NCBI GenBank assembly: GCA_023386515.1
Contig: JAEWJQ010000347.1
Coordinates: forward strand, 1 to 9,354
Direction of reading: 5' to 3'
Source of the DNA: Pseudomonadota bacterium
GTDB lineage: Bacteria > Pseudomonadota > Alphaproteobacteria > Sphingomonadales > Sphingomonadaceae
DNA length: 9,354 nucleotides
The notes below the pieces were generated by a model that saw only the letters and a list, made by a program, of their open reading frames with translations, was not told the origin of the DNA and made no database searches. The position numbers and the translations under genes were made by a program. This document shows, piece after piece, positions 1 to 7,681 of the stretch; the first letter of the stretch is position 1, and each line of letters starts with the position of its first letter.

Positions 1-1050
1 GCGGTGCGGCTCGCCGACTGGCAGCTGGCGCGCATGGCCGACAGCGCGCACGTCAGCCGCGCGACGGGTGAGACGCGCAACCCGCGCGCCTGGGAACAGG
101 CGGTGTTCTGGGTCGGCATGACCGCGCTAGCCGACGCCGGCGCCCCGCCGCGCATCCGCGACGCGATCCTGGCGATGGGCCGCGCCAACGGGTGGCAACC
201 GGGCGCCAAGCCCTATTTCGCCGACGATCATGCGATCACACAAAGCTATCTCTGGGCCGCGGCGCACGGCGCCGGCCCCGCCGCGCTGGCGCCGACCCGC
301 GCCGCCTTCGACCGTGTCGTCGGCCAGCCGGCGGTGACCACCCTCGCCTTCTACGTCCCGCCGAGCGGCTATGGCGACACCGAATGCCTGACGCGCTGGT
401 GCTGGTGCGACGCGCTGTTCATGGCCCCGCCGGCGCTGGTCGAGCTCAGCCGCCAGACCGGCGACCCGCGCTACCGCGATTTCGCGCTGAAGGAATTCTG
501 GGCGACGACCGACTTCCTGTTCGATCCGGTCGAGCATCTCTATTACCGCGACAGCCGCTTCTTCGAGCGCCGCGACGCGAAGCAGCGCAAGCAATTCTGG
601 TCGCGCGGCAACGGCTGGGTGTTCGCCGGCATGGCGCGGATCATCCCGCTGCTGCCCAAGGGCAGCGCCGACCGCATCCGCATGGAGGGGCTGTTCCGCA
701 CGATGGCGACCAAGCTTGCCGCGGTGCAGAAGCCCGACGGCTATTGGGCGCCGTCGCTGCTCGCGCCCGAGGACAGCCCGCCGGAGGCGAGCGGCACCGC
801 CTTCTACACCTATGGCATGGCCTGGGGCGTCAACAGCGGGCTGCTGCCGCGCGCCACCTATGCCCCGGTTGCGCAGCGCGGCTGGGCGGCGCTTACCCGC
901 GCGATCCAACCCGACGGCCGGCTCGGCTGGGTGCAGCAGGTCAGCGACCGACCGGAGACGGTCGCGCCCGGCGATACCCAATATTACGGGGTCGGCGCCT
1001 TCCTGCTCGCCGCGACGCAGATGGCGGTGCTCGACCGCGCGGCGCGCTGA
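1..1050 (+). CDS. GH88/GH105 unsaturated uronyl (rhamnogalacturonyl) hydrolase, 5'-partial
   Basis: The enzyme removes the 4,5-unsaturated uronic acid from the end of lyase-produced oligosaccharides by hydrating its double bond, which yields 5-dehydro-4-deoxy-glucuronate. Family marks seen, numbered from the GTG at position 4: [11 protein letters not shown] (about 73-83), [12 protein letters not shown] (132-143) with Asp136 at the place of the catalytic Asp of YteR-type enzymes, [11 protein letters not shown] (about 199-209) and [17 protein letters not shown] near 262-278. These fit the alpha6/alpha6-barrel fold. The frame is open to the first base, and the usual N-terminal stretch (leader plus first helix) is missing, so the GTG at 4 is probably internal and the gene begins upstream. 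The stop at 1048-1050 lies 14 bp before kduI, whose product uses this enzyme's product, so the two probably share an mRNA. Exact substrate (rhamnogalacturonan, other pectin or glycosaminoglycan fragments) cannot be told. Confidence 0.88.
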   Translation, partial: AVRLADWQLARMADSAHVSRATGETRNPRAWEQAVFWVGMTALADAGAPPRIRDAILAMGRANGWQPGAKPYFADDHAITQSYLWAAAHGAGPAALAPTRAAFDRVVGQPAVTTLAFYVPPSGYGDTECLTRWCWCDALFMAPPALVELSRQTGDPRYRDFALKEFWATTDFLFDPVEHLYYRDSRFFERRDAKQRKQFWSRGNGWVFAGMARIIPLLPKGSADRIRMEGLFRTMATKLAAVQKPDGYWAPSLLAPEDSPPEASGTAFYTYGMAWGVNSGLLPRATYAPVAQRGWAALTRAIQPDGRLGWVQQVSDRPETVAPGDTQYYGVGAFLLAATQMAVLDRAAR

Positions 1051-1064
1051 CGGGCTCCGCGCGC

Positions 1065-1901
1065 ATGTACGAGCGGACCTATTACGCCACCCATCCCGAC
1101 ATGATGGCGGGCGCGTCCAACGCCGATCTGCGCGACCGCTATCTGGTCGACCGGCTGTTCCGCACCGGCGAGATCGTGCTGACCTATTCGCACGGCGAAC
1201 GCTTCGTGATCGGCGCGGCGGTGCCGGCGGGGAGTGGCCAGCTGGCGCTGCCGGTGCAGGACGCGCCGGCGAGCGCGGCCGGCCATCCCCTGCTGGAACG
1301 GCGCGAGCTCGGCGTGGTCAATATCGGCGCCCCCGGCCGCGTCACCGTCGACGGAGAGGTGATCGCGCTCGACCGCTACGAGGCGCTCTACGTGCCGATG
1401 GGATCGGCCGACGTCCGATTCGCCGGCGACGGCGCGCGCTTCTATCTGCTCAGCGTCCCCGCCCATGTCGCTTTGCCCTTGCGCAAGGTGACGCTGGCCG
1501 ATGCCGAACCAATGCTGCGCGGCAGCCTGGCGACGTCGAACGATCGCGAGATCCACCAGCTGATCCTGCCGCATCGCTGCGCGAGCGCCTCGCTGTGCCT
1601 CGGCCTCACCCGCCTGAAGCCCGGATCGGTGTGGAACACGATGCCGCCCCATGTCCACGAGCGGCGCAGCGAGATCTACCTCTATTTCGACCTCGGCGAG
1701 GACGACCGCGTGGTCCATTTCATGGGCCGGCCCGACGACCTGCGTACGATCGTGATGCGCAACGAGGAGGTGGTGATCAGCCCGCCCTGGTCGGTGCATA
1801 TGGGCGCCGGCACCCGCAACTACGCCTTCGTCTGGGCGATGGCGGGCGAGAACCAGGATTATGAGGACATGGCGGTCTGCGACATCTGCCAGTTGCGGTA
1901 G
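1065..1901 (+). CDS. kduI: 5-dehydro-4-deoxy-D-glucuronate isomerase (4-deoxy-L-threo-5-hexosulose-uronate ketol-isomerase)
   Basis: KduI interconverts 5-dehydro-4-deoxy-D-glucuronate and 3-deoxy-D-glycero-2,5-hexodiulosonate, a cytoplasmic step of pectin and uronate breakdown just before KduD. The protein is 278 aa, the same length as E. coli KduI, and aligns by eye along its whole length ([65 protein letters not shown]). The metal ligands of this cupin are all present at the E. coli positions: His196, His198, Glu203 and His245. The ATG at 1065 is chosen because it gives the family length; the frame is open far upstream but without family sequence. No strong ribosome-binding site is seen, which fits translation following the hydrolase gene 14 bp upstream. 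The gene ends with TAG and faces the HAD gene tail to tail. Confidence 0.95.
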   Translation: MYERTYYATHPDMMAGASNADLRDRYLVDRLFRTGEIVLTYSHGERFVIGAAVPAGSGQLALPVQDAPASAAGHPLLERRELGVVNIGAPGRVTVDGEVIALDRYEALYVPMGSADVRFAGDGARFYLLSVPAHVALPLRKVTLADAEPMLRGSLATSNDREIHQLILPHRCASASLCLGLTRLKPGSVWNTMPPHVHERRSEIYLYFDLGEDDRVVHFMGRPDDLRTIVMRNEEVVISPPWSVHMGAGTRNYAFVWAMAGENQDYEDMAVCDICQLR

Positions 1902-1908
1902 ATCTTTC

Positions 1909-1928
1909 CCTGTCGGCGTGTCGACAGG
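1909..1928. terminator. Hairpin between convergent genes, weak terminator candidate
   Basis: CCTGTCG at 1909-1915 and CGACAGG at 1922-1928 form a perfect 7-bp stem with a 6-nt loop, in the 58-bp gap between the 3' ends of kduI and the HAD gene. Neither strand has a clear T-run after the stem, so rho-independent termination is only a possibility suggested by position. Two copies of the palindrome GTCGAC (1920-1925 and 1928-1933) overlap or adjoin it. Confidence 0.35.
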
Positions 1929-1959
1929 TCGACGTATCGGCAGATATTGCAGCCGGCGG

Positions 1960-4326
1960 TCAGGCGGCCTCGGCGACGGACTCGGCGGTGGCGGCAGGGC
2001 TCGCCATCGTGTCCGCCGCGACGACGGGCCGGAACACGATGGACAGGGCCAGCGGCTCGGCATAGCGGCCGGCAGGCGGCGTGACGAACATCAGGCTGTT
2101 CGCATCGCAGCGCCATAGCCCCGCTGCCAGTTCTTCCATGGCATCGTGGATCGGTTCGGCGTCGATCGGCGGCCGTGCCGCACCCCGCCGTGCGTCGAAA
2201 TCGGCGACATAGTGGAACGAGATATCGTCGATCTGCACGATGCAGCCGATCGCCCCCATCGGGATGGCGACGCCGAATTGCGCCGCGCCGACCGGTACGA
2301 TCAGGCTGAAATAGCCGTCGTGCGTCAGGGAGGCGGTGAATTGCTGCGCCAATTGCCGATCCTGCTGGGTCAGGATGACCTGGACCGGGCGCGTGACGGG
2401 GGTGACGTCGCTGATCCGCAGATCGAGACCCAAACGCGCGGCGGACAGATGCGCCAGCGACATGGGCAGGCCCTGCGGCTGCAATTCGCCGGCCAGGAAC
2501 ATGCGGTTGGCGTTGCGCAGATACGACAGGCCCCAGCGGCGCAATTCCTGCTGCGCCCGTGACGGATCGACGATCGCGATCAGATCGTCGGTGCCCAGAT
2601 TCACGTCATGCTCGAATTCGGCGAAGATGCCGATCTCGGCGGCCTGCGGCAGGAAGAGCAGGCGCGCCAGGATCGCCAGCGCGGTCTGTCGATGGCCATC
2701 GGCATCCGCGGATGCCGGCGGTCGGTGAACGGCGGCCGAGGCTTCACGCGCAAAGGCGATCGCCCCCGACTGAATGGCCTGGCGGGTGGCGCGCTGGCTG
2801 GCGCTGATCAGGCAGGATTTGTGCTTCGGGCGGCCATTGTCGGCATAATCGATCGCCGACCCCTTGTCCGATGTCGCGACCTGCTCGACGACCGCGATCT
2901 GCATGCTGAGCGCCTTCAGCGTGCGATGATCGTAATGGCGCGCATCGAACAGCCCGCGCTTGCTGGCCGGGTCGCAGCGATGGTCGGTCAGCAGCAGATA
3001 TCGGCCGGTCACCCGCACGTCGAGCTGCTCCTCCAGCAGCGGCGTCACCCGGTCCTGCACCGTCCCCTTATAGCCCAGGTCGACGAGCATGATGATGTCG
3101 CCTGCGGCGATCCGGCCCTCGCGGCGGACATGCTGTACCATGCGGCGGGCAAAGCCGGCGCTGCGGCTGCAGATCCGGCGCACGACATCGGGCGCGAGCA
3201 CCCCTGCCCTGAACGTGTCGTTGTCGGTGCCGATCCGCGCCGCTTCCTCGCTGGTCAGGCCCAATTGCGTTGCAAGGACGTCGGTACGCTCCGTCGGCTC
3301 GTCCTGCAGATAGGCGCGGATCGCCGCGGCGTCGACGAACGAGCCCCGCCGTGCGGTGAACCGGCTGATCGAGATCGCCGCGCCCTGGCCACCCGTGGCC
3401 TCGAACATCGCGAGCGGCAGAAAGCCGTCGCGCAACAGGAACAGCGGCTTCACCGGCCGCCCGGATGCGGCAGCCAGTTCGGCGATCTCGGCCTGCAGCC
3501 ATTGCGAGAAGCTGTGCAGGACGGGACCGAAGACGTCATGGCCCAGCGCCGACTTGGGCTCCTCCAGCGCGCGGGAGGCGATCGCCGGACGATGCAGCTG
3601 CAGCGTCGGCCGCGACACGGTGGTGGCCGGATCGAAGAGGGCGGCGACCGCCGCTTCCAGGCGCAGGCGATGCTCGGTCTCGGCGTCGAACTGCTTGATG
3701 TGGACGGCATGGAGGCCGGCTTTGTCCGCGGCGATGCCGTCCGCGCGCAGATTGTCACCGATGTGCAGGATCGCGGCCGGTGGGACGTCCAGCGCGCGAA
3801 GAACCGGCCCGAACATGCCGTCGGCCTTGCTGGCGCCAATTTCGGACGAGCAGAAGATCCGGTCGATCATGGCGGCGACATCCTCCCCCGCCGCGGATCG
3901 GATCAACCCGCGCAATTGCGGCTCGGACAGATAGGTGTCGCTGACGATGATGACCTGCAATCCGGCCGCCTTGGCGCGGCGGATCAGCGCCACCGTCGGC
4001 GCGAAGGCGAAGCAGTGACGCGCTTCCAGGGCCAGCTCCGCCGCGACGCCATCCCCCGGAAAGACCGGCCATTGGGCGTAGATCTGCTCGATCGATACCT
4101 CGCGCGTGCCATGATCGGCCCATTGCAGGTCGCGCGCGATCTTTTCGGCCTCGGTGCGCGGTTCGATGCCACCGCCGGCGATGGCGAGGCCGGCGAACAC
4201 ATCCTGCGGCCGGTGGGTCGCGCGCCAGATCAACGTGTCGAAACAGTCGAGCGAGACGATCCGGATGCCTTCCGGCGCCCGGTCCAGCAACGTGGCCAGT
4301 TCGAACGGGCGGACGGTCGTGATCAT
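1960..4326 (-). CDS. Large multidomain protein with N-terminal HAD-superfamily hydrolase domain (COG5610-like)
   Basis: The 788-aa protein begins with a HAD domain (about 20-235). Motif I is SLDCFDTLIWR with probable nucleophile Asp27; the +2 residue is Phe29 rather than the acid/base Asp of classical HAD phosphatases. Motif II is IIVSDTYLS with Ser129, motif III has Lys167 in IGASKADGMF, and motif IV is IHIGDNLRAD with Asp191 and Asp196. A middle region of about 260-550 has LFLLRDGFLPL (near 292) and IIMLVDLGYKGTVQDRV (near 410), which resembles large HAD proteins grouped as COG5610, often found near polysaccharide genes. The C-terminal roughly 170 residues look beta-rich and are not recognised. 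The start is the ATG at 4326: minus-strand AAGGAG lies 9 nt before it, and an upstream in-frame TTG at 4344 overlaps that site. No signal peptide or membrane segment is seen. Phosphatase activity is plausible but unproven; the substrate is unknown. Confidence 0.82.
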   Translation of the reverse strand: MITTVRPFELATLLDRAPEGIRIVSLDCFDTLIWRATHRPQDVFAGLAIAGGGIEPRTEAEKIARDLQWADHGTREVSIEQIYAQWPVFPGDGVAAELALEARHCFAFAPTVALIRRAKAAGLQVIIVSDTYLSEPQLRGLIRSAAGEDVAAMIDRIFCSSEIGASKADGMFGPVLRALDVPPAAILHIGDNLRADGIAADKAGLHAVHIKQFDAETEHRLRLEAAVAALFDPATTVSRPTLQLHRPAIASRALEEPKSALGHDVFGPVLHSFSQWLQAEIAELAAASGRPVKPLFLLRDGFLPLAMFEATGGQGAAISISRFTARRGSFVDAAAIRAYLQDEPTERTDVLATQLGLTSEEAARIGTDNDTFRAGVLAPDVVRRICSRSAGFARRMVQHVRREGRIAAGDIIMLVDLGYKGTVQDRVTPLLEEQLDVRVTGRYLLLTDHRCDPASKRGLFDARHYDHRTLKALSMQIAVVEQVATSDKGSAIDYADNGRPKHKSCLISASQRATRQAIQSGAIAFAREASAAVHRPPASADADGHRQTALAILARLLFLPQAAEIGIFAEFEHDVNLGTDDLIAIVDPSRAQQELRRWGLSYLRNANRMFLAGELQPQGLPMSLAHLSAARLGLDLRISDVTPVTRPVQVILTQQDRQLAQQFTASLTHDGYFSLIVPVGAAQFGVAIPMGAIGCIVQIDDISFHYVADFDARRGAARPPIDAEPIHDAMEELAAGLWRCDANSLMFVTPPAGRYAEPLALSIVFRPVVAADTMASPAATAESVAEAA

Positions 4327-4361
4327 CGGCGAATGCTCCTTCAACCCACGCTATGGGCGAA

Positions 4362-4375
4362 GATCACTACTGATC
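4362..4375. repeat. Short inverted repeat upstream of the HAD gene
   Basis: GATCA (4362-4366) and TGATC (4371-4375) are separated by four bases, 36-49 bp upstream of the HAD start and 2 bp from the TTAACCAT element. It could be an operator half-pair or part of the leader RNA; a 5-bp arm is short enough to be chance. Confidence 0.3.
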
Positions 4376-4376
4376 C

Positions 4377-4385
4377 GTTAACCAT
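4377..4385. promoter_or_regulatory. GTTAACCAT element (CtrA half-site-like) upstream of the HAD gene
   Basis: GTTAACCAT, read on the + strand, lies in the 86-bp gap between the methyltransferase stop and the HAD start, 51-59 bp upstream of the HAD ATG. TTAACCAT is the half-site form of the CtrA motif described in Caulobacter. The identical 9-mer occurs once more in this window, also between genes (7980-7988). Binding here is inference; it does suggest that the HAD gene may have its own promoter besides read-through from the methyltransferase gene. Confidence 0.4.
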
Positions 4386-4412
4386 CCGACGTGGACGGCA
4401 TGCCCTCCCCGT

Positions 4413-5231
4413 TCAGGCGGGACTGGCGGCATCCTGCCATTCCAATACCTTCAGGTAATTGGCCAAGCGATTGTCCTCCAGCCGGCGCAGCAGAGGGTTC
4501 TGGTGATAGGGGGCCAGCAGGTCGGCGAGCGTATCGCTCCACAGCGCATCCGCCGTGAACAGGACGCCCAGCCCGAATACGGCGGGCACGACCGCAAAGG
4601 CATAGCCGTGCCCGTCGGCATGCGCCCGCGCGCGGAAATCGTCGATCGCGGTGAGCACGCCGTTGCGCGGCCCGCCCTCATGCATCGCCCAGGCGAACTG
4701 TCCCATGCCGCGGAATCCGCCACCGTGCACCAGAGGCGAATGGCCGGGCAGCGCGCCACCCTCGAAACTGTACGGATGGCGGAATTCAGCCGGTATCGTC
4801 TCCGGCGCATAATACATGTCGCGGCGTCCCGACGGCCAGGCGACATCATGCAGGAAGGCGAGCAAGGGGCGCCCGTCCCGCCGGCAGATCGCCGCGATGG
4901 CGTTCAGTTCCGCATGTACCGTGTACCAATTGTGATCGCCGTCGATTAGCCAGGCGTCGACGTCCGCCAGGTCCGGCAGCGCCGACAGGCTGGTGTCGGC
5001 GATATGCCGGACCTGGGGATTGGCGGCCGCCCAGTGCCGGAATTCGGGTTTCGGCGCGGGATCGATGCTGACCAGCGTGCCATCGCGCGCGCCGACATAA
5101 GCGGCGATCTCGACCGACATGCCGCCATATTCCGCACCGATCTCGACGATGTTTCGCGCGCCCGCGACCTGCAGGGCCTGCAGGATGAGGGTTGAGAATT
5201 CGGACATGCTGTGGATCAGGAGGTCGGACAT
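4413..5231 (-). CDS. Class I SAM-dependent methyltransferase (Methyltransf_24-like)
   Basis: The 272-aa protein has the Rossmann-type SAM-binding order: motif I VEIGAEYGG (29-37), the acidic end of strand 2 in LVSIDPAP with Asp57, then DAWLIDGDHNWYTV with Asp97, Asp99 and His100, and LLAFLHDVAWP a little further on. IDGDHxY and HD are typical of the Methyltransf_24 and CmcI-like group, whose members modify small molecules or sugars and often bind a metal through these acidic and His residues. The substrate cannot be read from sequence. The start is set at the ATG at 5231, with GAGG 11 nt upstream on the minus strand; the TTG at 5312 would add 27 residues of low-complexity sequence unlike the family. 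The HAD gene follows in the same direction after 86 bp, so the two may act together. Cytoplasmic: no signal peptide is seen. Confidence 0.8.
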   Translation of the reverse strand: MSDLLIHSMSEFSTLILQALQVAGARNIVEIGAEYGGMSVEIAAYVGARDGTLVSIDPAPKPEFRHWAAANPQVRHIADTSLSALPDLADVDAWLIDGDHNWYTVHAELNAIAAICRRDGRPLLAFLHDVAWPSGRRDMYYAPETIPAEFRHPYSFEGGALPGHSPLVHGGGFRGMGQFAWAMHEGGPRNGVLTAIDDFRARAHADGHGYAFAVVPAVFGLGVLFTADALWSDTLADLLAPYHQNPLLRRLEDNRLANYLKVLEWQDAASPA

Positions 5232-5298
5232 CGACAGGACAGCCTCATCGCATTGGCTAGATGGACCGACGCTCCGCAGCGGTCGATCGGAACGGAAA

Positions 5299-5311
5299 TG
5301 CCCCGGGGGCA
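5299..5311. repeat. Palindrome in the methyltransferase/secreted-protein divergent gap
   Basis: TGCCCC-G-GGGGCA is a perfect 6-bp inverted repeat around one central base, 68-80 bp upstream of the methyltransferase ATG. It sits 5 bp from ATCGGAACG (5285-5293), a 9-mer also found twice upstream of the PEP-CTERM gene. Operator function is possible but not shown. Confidence 0.3.
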
Positions 5312-5339
5312 AGGCGCTGCATTCCTATGCCGAACATGC

Positions 5340-5353
5340 TTAAGCCGCGTTAA
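5340..5353. promoter_or_regulatory. TTAA-N6-TTAA element, near match to a CtrA box
   Basis: Two TTAA tetramers (5340-5343 and 5350-5353) lie six bases apart in the divergent intergenic region, 109 bp from the methyltransferase start and 95 bp from the secreted-protein start. The CtrA consensus has seven bases between the tetramers, so this is one base short and may not bind. It is listed because TTAA is very rare elsewhere in this GC-rich window. Confidence 0.25.
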
Positions 5354-5374
5354 CGAGGATGCGCGCGCCGGCCG

Positions 5375-5392
5375 ACCGCGGACAGCCGCGGT
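5375..5392. repeat. GC-rich hairpin upstream of the secreted-protein gene
   Basis: ACCGCGG (5375-5381) and CCGCGGT (5386-5392) form a perfect 7-bp stem with the loop ACAG. It lies 56 bp before the start of the + strand secreted-protein gene, so it would be in the leader RNA if transcription starts upstream. No T-run follows, so it is not a convincing terminator. Confidence 0.35.
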
Positions 5393-5447
5393 TCAGCCTG
5401 TCCGGATCAGCATGAGGATCGGGACATTCGCAGCAGGGGATGGACGG

Positions 5448-6185
5448 ATGATGCGGGACAAGGGCTTTGGACGCGGTCTGGCGATCGCGCCCCTCCTCCT
5501 CCTCATCGCTACGGCCGCGGCGCCGCTCCCGGCCGGCGTCCGGGACACGAGGCTGGCGTCGCTCGACCTGTCGCAGCCGTTCGCCGCGAAGCCTGGCTGG
5601 CGCTTCGTCGCGACGCAGGGGCCGGAGGTGGCCGATCCGCTCGGCGAGGCGGATGATCGGGCGCCCGGCGTCGTCCGCCTCTGCATCAGCCGCGACGGCG
5701 GCCGGACCTGTACGCCGCGCCTCGACACGTTGCTCGCGCTGCCCGGCAAGCCCGACCTGTTCGACCAGCCGCATTTCCTCGAGGATGCCCGGATCGTCCG
5801 CCCCCGCCCCGACCGGCCGCTGCTGCTGATCCGCGCCGCGAGCCTGCACAGCGGCGACGGCGACCAGCGCGTCGCCACGATCGCGCTCGGCTACGACCGG
5901 ACCCGCGACGCCTTCGTCCCGGTCTATGAGAAGCGCACCGGCCGCAACAACAATCAGGAGGTCCGCTATATCGCCAACGGCCCCCTGCGCGGCGCGATCG
6001 TCGCGGCGGAGCCGACGTCCGACGCGCCCTTCGCCTATTGGATCACCGTCGACCGGCTCGGCCCGGACAGCCGCTATCATCAGACGCTGCGCTACCGCAG
6101 CCGGACGCGCTACGGCGACGGCAACCCCAAAGCGGTGATCGACTCCGACATGGCCGAGACGCTGCGGCGCGTGAAGGCGCGCTGA
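5448..6185 (+). CDS. Secreted protein of unknown function
   Basis: The 245-aa protein starts with a clear Sec signal peptide: MMRDKGFGRG as the charged end, a Leu/Ala-rich core (APLLLLIATAAA) and a probable cut after PLPA near residue 29. The mature part is rich in short beta-like strands and has CISRDGGRTC at about residues 82-91. The SRDGGRT core resembles the Asp box of BNR/sialidase-type beta-propellers, but with Cys where Trp is usual, and only one convincing copy is seen. Its two cysteines could form a disulfide in the periplasm. The ATG at 5448 is chosen because AGGGGA (5435-5440) lies 7 nt upstream; the next codon is also ATG, and an in-frame ATG at 5412 has no such site and would bury the signal peptide. 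The gene is divergent from the methyltransferase and converges on ugd. I do not recognise the family. Confidence 0.72.
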   Translation: MMRDKGFGRGLAIAPLLLLIATAAAPLPAGVRDTRLASLDLSQPFAAKPGWRFVATQGPEVADPLGEADDRAPGVVRLCISRDGGRTCTPRLDTLLALPGKPDLFDQPHFLEDARIVRPRPDRPLLLIRAASLHSGDGDQRVATIALGYDRTRDAFVPVYEKRTGRNNNQEVRYIANGPLRGAIVAAEPTSDAPFAYWITVDRLGPDSRYHQTLRYRSRTRYGDGNPKAVIDSDMAETLRRVKAR

Positions 6186-6238
6186 TCGATCTCAGCAGCG
6201 GCCACGTCAGGACGACGCTGGTCGGCTGTTCGCCTATC

Positions 6239-6251
6239 GAGGCCTTGCCTC
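6239..6251. terminator. Small hairpin at the 3' end of ugd
   Basis: GAGGC (6239-6243) and GCCTC (6247-6251) flank CTT and overlap the first bases of the ugd stop codon complement, in the 64-bp gap between two convergent genes. The stem is short and no T-run follows on either strand, so termination is only a positional guess. Confidence 0.22.
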
Positions 6252-7416
6252 AATCCGAGCCGAACAGGTCGCGGGTGAACACCTTGTTGGTCACGTCGGC
6301 GAGATCGTCGGTCATGCGGTTGGCGATGATGACGTCGGACTCCGCCTTGAACGCGGCGAGGTCGCGGATTAGGCGCGAGCCGAAGAACGCGTCCTCGGTC
6401 ATCGCCGGCTCGTAGATCACGACCTCGATGCCCTTGGCCTTGATCCGCTTCATGATCCCCTGGATCGACGATTGGCGGAAATTGTCGGAGCCCGCCTTCA
6501 TCACCAGACGGAACACGCCGACCTTGCGCGGGCGGCGCGCCAGGATCTGGTCGGCGAGGAAATCCTTGCGGGTGCGGTTGGCGTCGACGATCGCGCGGAT
6601 CAGATTCTGCGGCACCGTCGAATAATTGGCGAGCAGCTGCTTGGTGTCCTTGGGCAGGCAATAGCCGCCATAGCCGAAGCTCGGATTGTTGTAGTGCGAG
6701 CCGATGCGCGGATCGAGGCCGACGCCGCTGATGATCTGGCGCGAGTCCATGCCGTGGCTGATCGCATAGCTGTCGAGTTCATTGAAGAAGGCGACGCGCA
6801 TCGCGAGATAGGTGTTGGCGAACAGCTTGATCGCCTCGGCCTCGCTGGGGTCGGTGAACAGGATCTCGACGTCCTTCTTCACCGCGCCCTCGAGCAGCAG
6901 ATTGGCGAAGATCCGCGCCCGTTCCGACTGTTCGCCGACGATGATCCGCGACGGATAGAGATTGTCGCGCAGCGCCTGTCCCTCGCGCAGGAATTCGGGG
7001 CTGAAGATCACCTGATCGGTGCCGAGCCGCCGGCGGACGTCCTCGACGAAGCCGACCGGGATGGTCGATTTTATGACGATCGTCGCCTGCGGATTGGCGG
7101 CGGTCGCGGTGCGGATCACCGCCTCGACCGACGAGGTGTCGAACTTGTTGCTGTCGACGTCGTAATTGGTTGGCGTGGCGACGATGACGTAATCGGCGCC
7201 GGCCAGCGCCTCCGCCGGGTCGAGCGTGGCATGAAGGGTGAGCGGCCGGCTGGCGAGAAACTCCTCCAGCTCGGCATCGACGATCGGCGAGCGGCGCGCG
7301 TTGAGCATGTCGACGCGGGCCGGCGTGATGTCGACCGCCGCGACCTCATTGTGCTGCGCCAGCAGCACCGCATTGGACAGGCCGACATAGCCCAGGCCGA
7401 ACACCGCAATCTTCAT
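6250..7416 (-). CDS. ugd: UDP-glucose 6-dehydrogenase
   Basis: The enzyme oxidises UDP-glucose to UDP-glucuronate with two NAD+ in the cytoplasm, supplying a precursor for exopolysaccharide, capsule or LPS. At 388 aa it has the length of E. coli Ugd. The N-terminal Rossmann domain opens with GLGYVG (7-12). FSPEFLREG carries Glu141, [12 protein letters not shown] carries Lys197 and Asn201, and [14 protein letters not shown] carries the catalytic Cys253 and Asp257, matching the family's active site. The C-terminal UDP-binding domain is complete and ends in DLFGSD. The ATG at 7416 has minus-strand GGAG 7 nt upstream. The sequence supports UDP-glucose better than GDP-mannose dehydrogenase because of overall likeness to the short E. 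coli and Klebsiella type. No polymerase or glycosyltransferase gene adjoins it, so the polymer it serves is unknown. Confidence 0.93.
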   Translation of the reverse strand: MKIAVFGLGYVGLSNAVLLAQHNEVAAVDITPARVDMLNARRSPIVDAELEEFLASRPLTLHATLDPAEALAGADYVIVATPTNYDVDSNKFDTSSVEAVIRTATAANPQATIVIKSTIPVGFVEDVRRRLGTDQVIFSPEFLREGQALRDNLYPSRIIVGEQSERARIFANLLLEGAVKKDVEILFTDPSEAEAIKLFANTYLAMRVAFFNELDSYAISHGMDSRQIISGVGLDPRIGSHYNNPSFGYGGYCLPKDTKQLLANYSTVPQNLIRAIVDANRTRKDFLADQILARRPRKVGVFRLVMKAGSDNFRQSSIQGIMKRIKAKGIEVVIYEPAMTEDAFFGSRLIRDLAAFKAESDVIIANRMTDDLADVTNKVFTRDLFGSD

Positions 7417-7571
7417 TCGTCAACTCCGCGTCGCGACAGCGTCATTCCGGCAATGCTCATACACGTCCGCACGCGACATGCGCATGGGATCGTTCTCGCG
7501 CCGTAATGTCTGCCATTCCTCAGGCAGGATGGCGCCTAGAGGCAAGTCGGAGAGAATGGAACGGCCGTATG

Positions 7572-7619
7572 CCGGGACACGACCCCGGTCCTGTCCTTAC
7601 CGGAGACAGGCGCGGGACC
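7572..7619. ncRNA. Cluster of mutually exclusive hairpins, possible structured RNA
   Basis: Several inverted repeats overlap here: CCGGG/CCCGG (7572-7576 with 7584-7588), GGACA/TGTCC (7575-7579 with 7592-7596), CCTGTC/GACAGG (7590-7595 with 7605-7610) and GGTCC/GGACC (7587-7591 with 7615-7619). Some share the same bases, so only alternative folds are possible, as in attenuators or small RNAs. It lies in the 265-bp gap between ugd and the 85-aa gene, both on the minus strand, about 160 bp upstream of the ugd start. No known RNA family is recognised, and it could instead be a transcript end or chance GC-rich pairing. Confidence 0.25.
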
Positions 7620-7655
7620 AAAATCCCCCCCCGGGGAGCCGCCCTTTCACGAACC

Positions 7656-7679
7656 GGCGACGCGGACGCCGGCGTCGCC
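7656..7679 (-). terminator. Stem-loop directly after the 85-aa gene
   Basis: GGCGACGC (7656-7663) and GCGTCGCC (7672-7679) form a perfect 8-bp GC stem with an 8-nt loop that begins 2 nt beyond the stop codon of the minus-strand gene. An alternative 12-bp palindrome GACGCCGGCGTC (7665-7676) overlaps it. The usual T-run is lacking, but position and stem strength make a transcript-end or RNA-stabilising role likely. Confidence 0.42.
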
Positions 7680-7681
7680 CG

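Noticed and set aside
127..981. Antisense frame of 284 codons within the hydrolase gene.
   Set aside because: Shadow of the GH88/GH105 gene; no motif or start signal supports it.
192..1064. Upstream in-frame extension of kduI through the hydrolase gene.
   Set aside because: KduI family sequence and the family length begin at the ATG at 1065; the upstream part is a frame-shifted reading of the hydrolase gene.
984..2063. Open frame of 359 codons on the - strand opposite kduI and crossing into the HAD gene end.
   Set aside because: It overlaps kduI, whose length and metal ligands are convincing, and it crosses two real stop codons' regions without any family likeness.
2608..4458. Open frame of 616 codons on the + strand opposite the HAD gene.
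   Set aside because: Its translation is Arg/Gly/Asp-rich without recognisable motifs, and the minus strand frame has full HAD motifs and a good ribosome-binding site. Long antisense frames are expected in GC-rich coding DNA.
6110..6661. Minus-strand frame of 183 codons overlapping ugd and the secreted-protein 3' end.
   Set aside because: Frame-shifted reading of ugd; it overlaps the catalytic region of a well-supported gene and has no family likeness.
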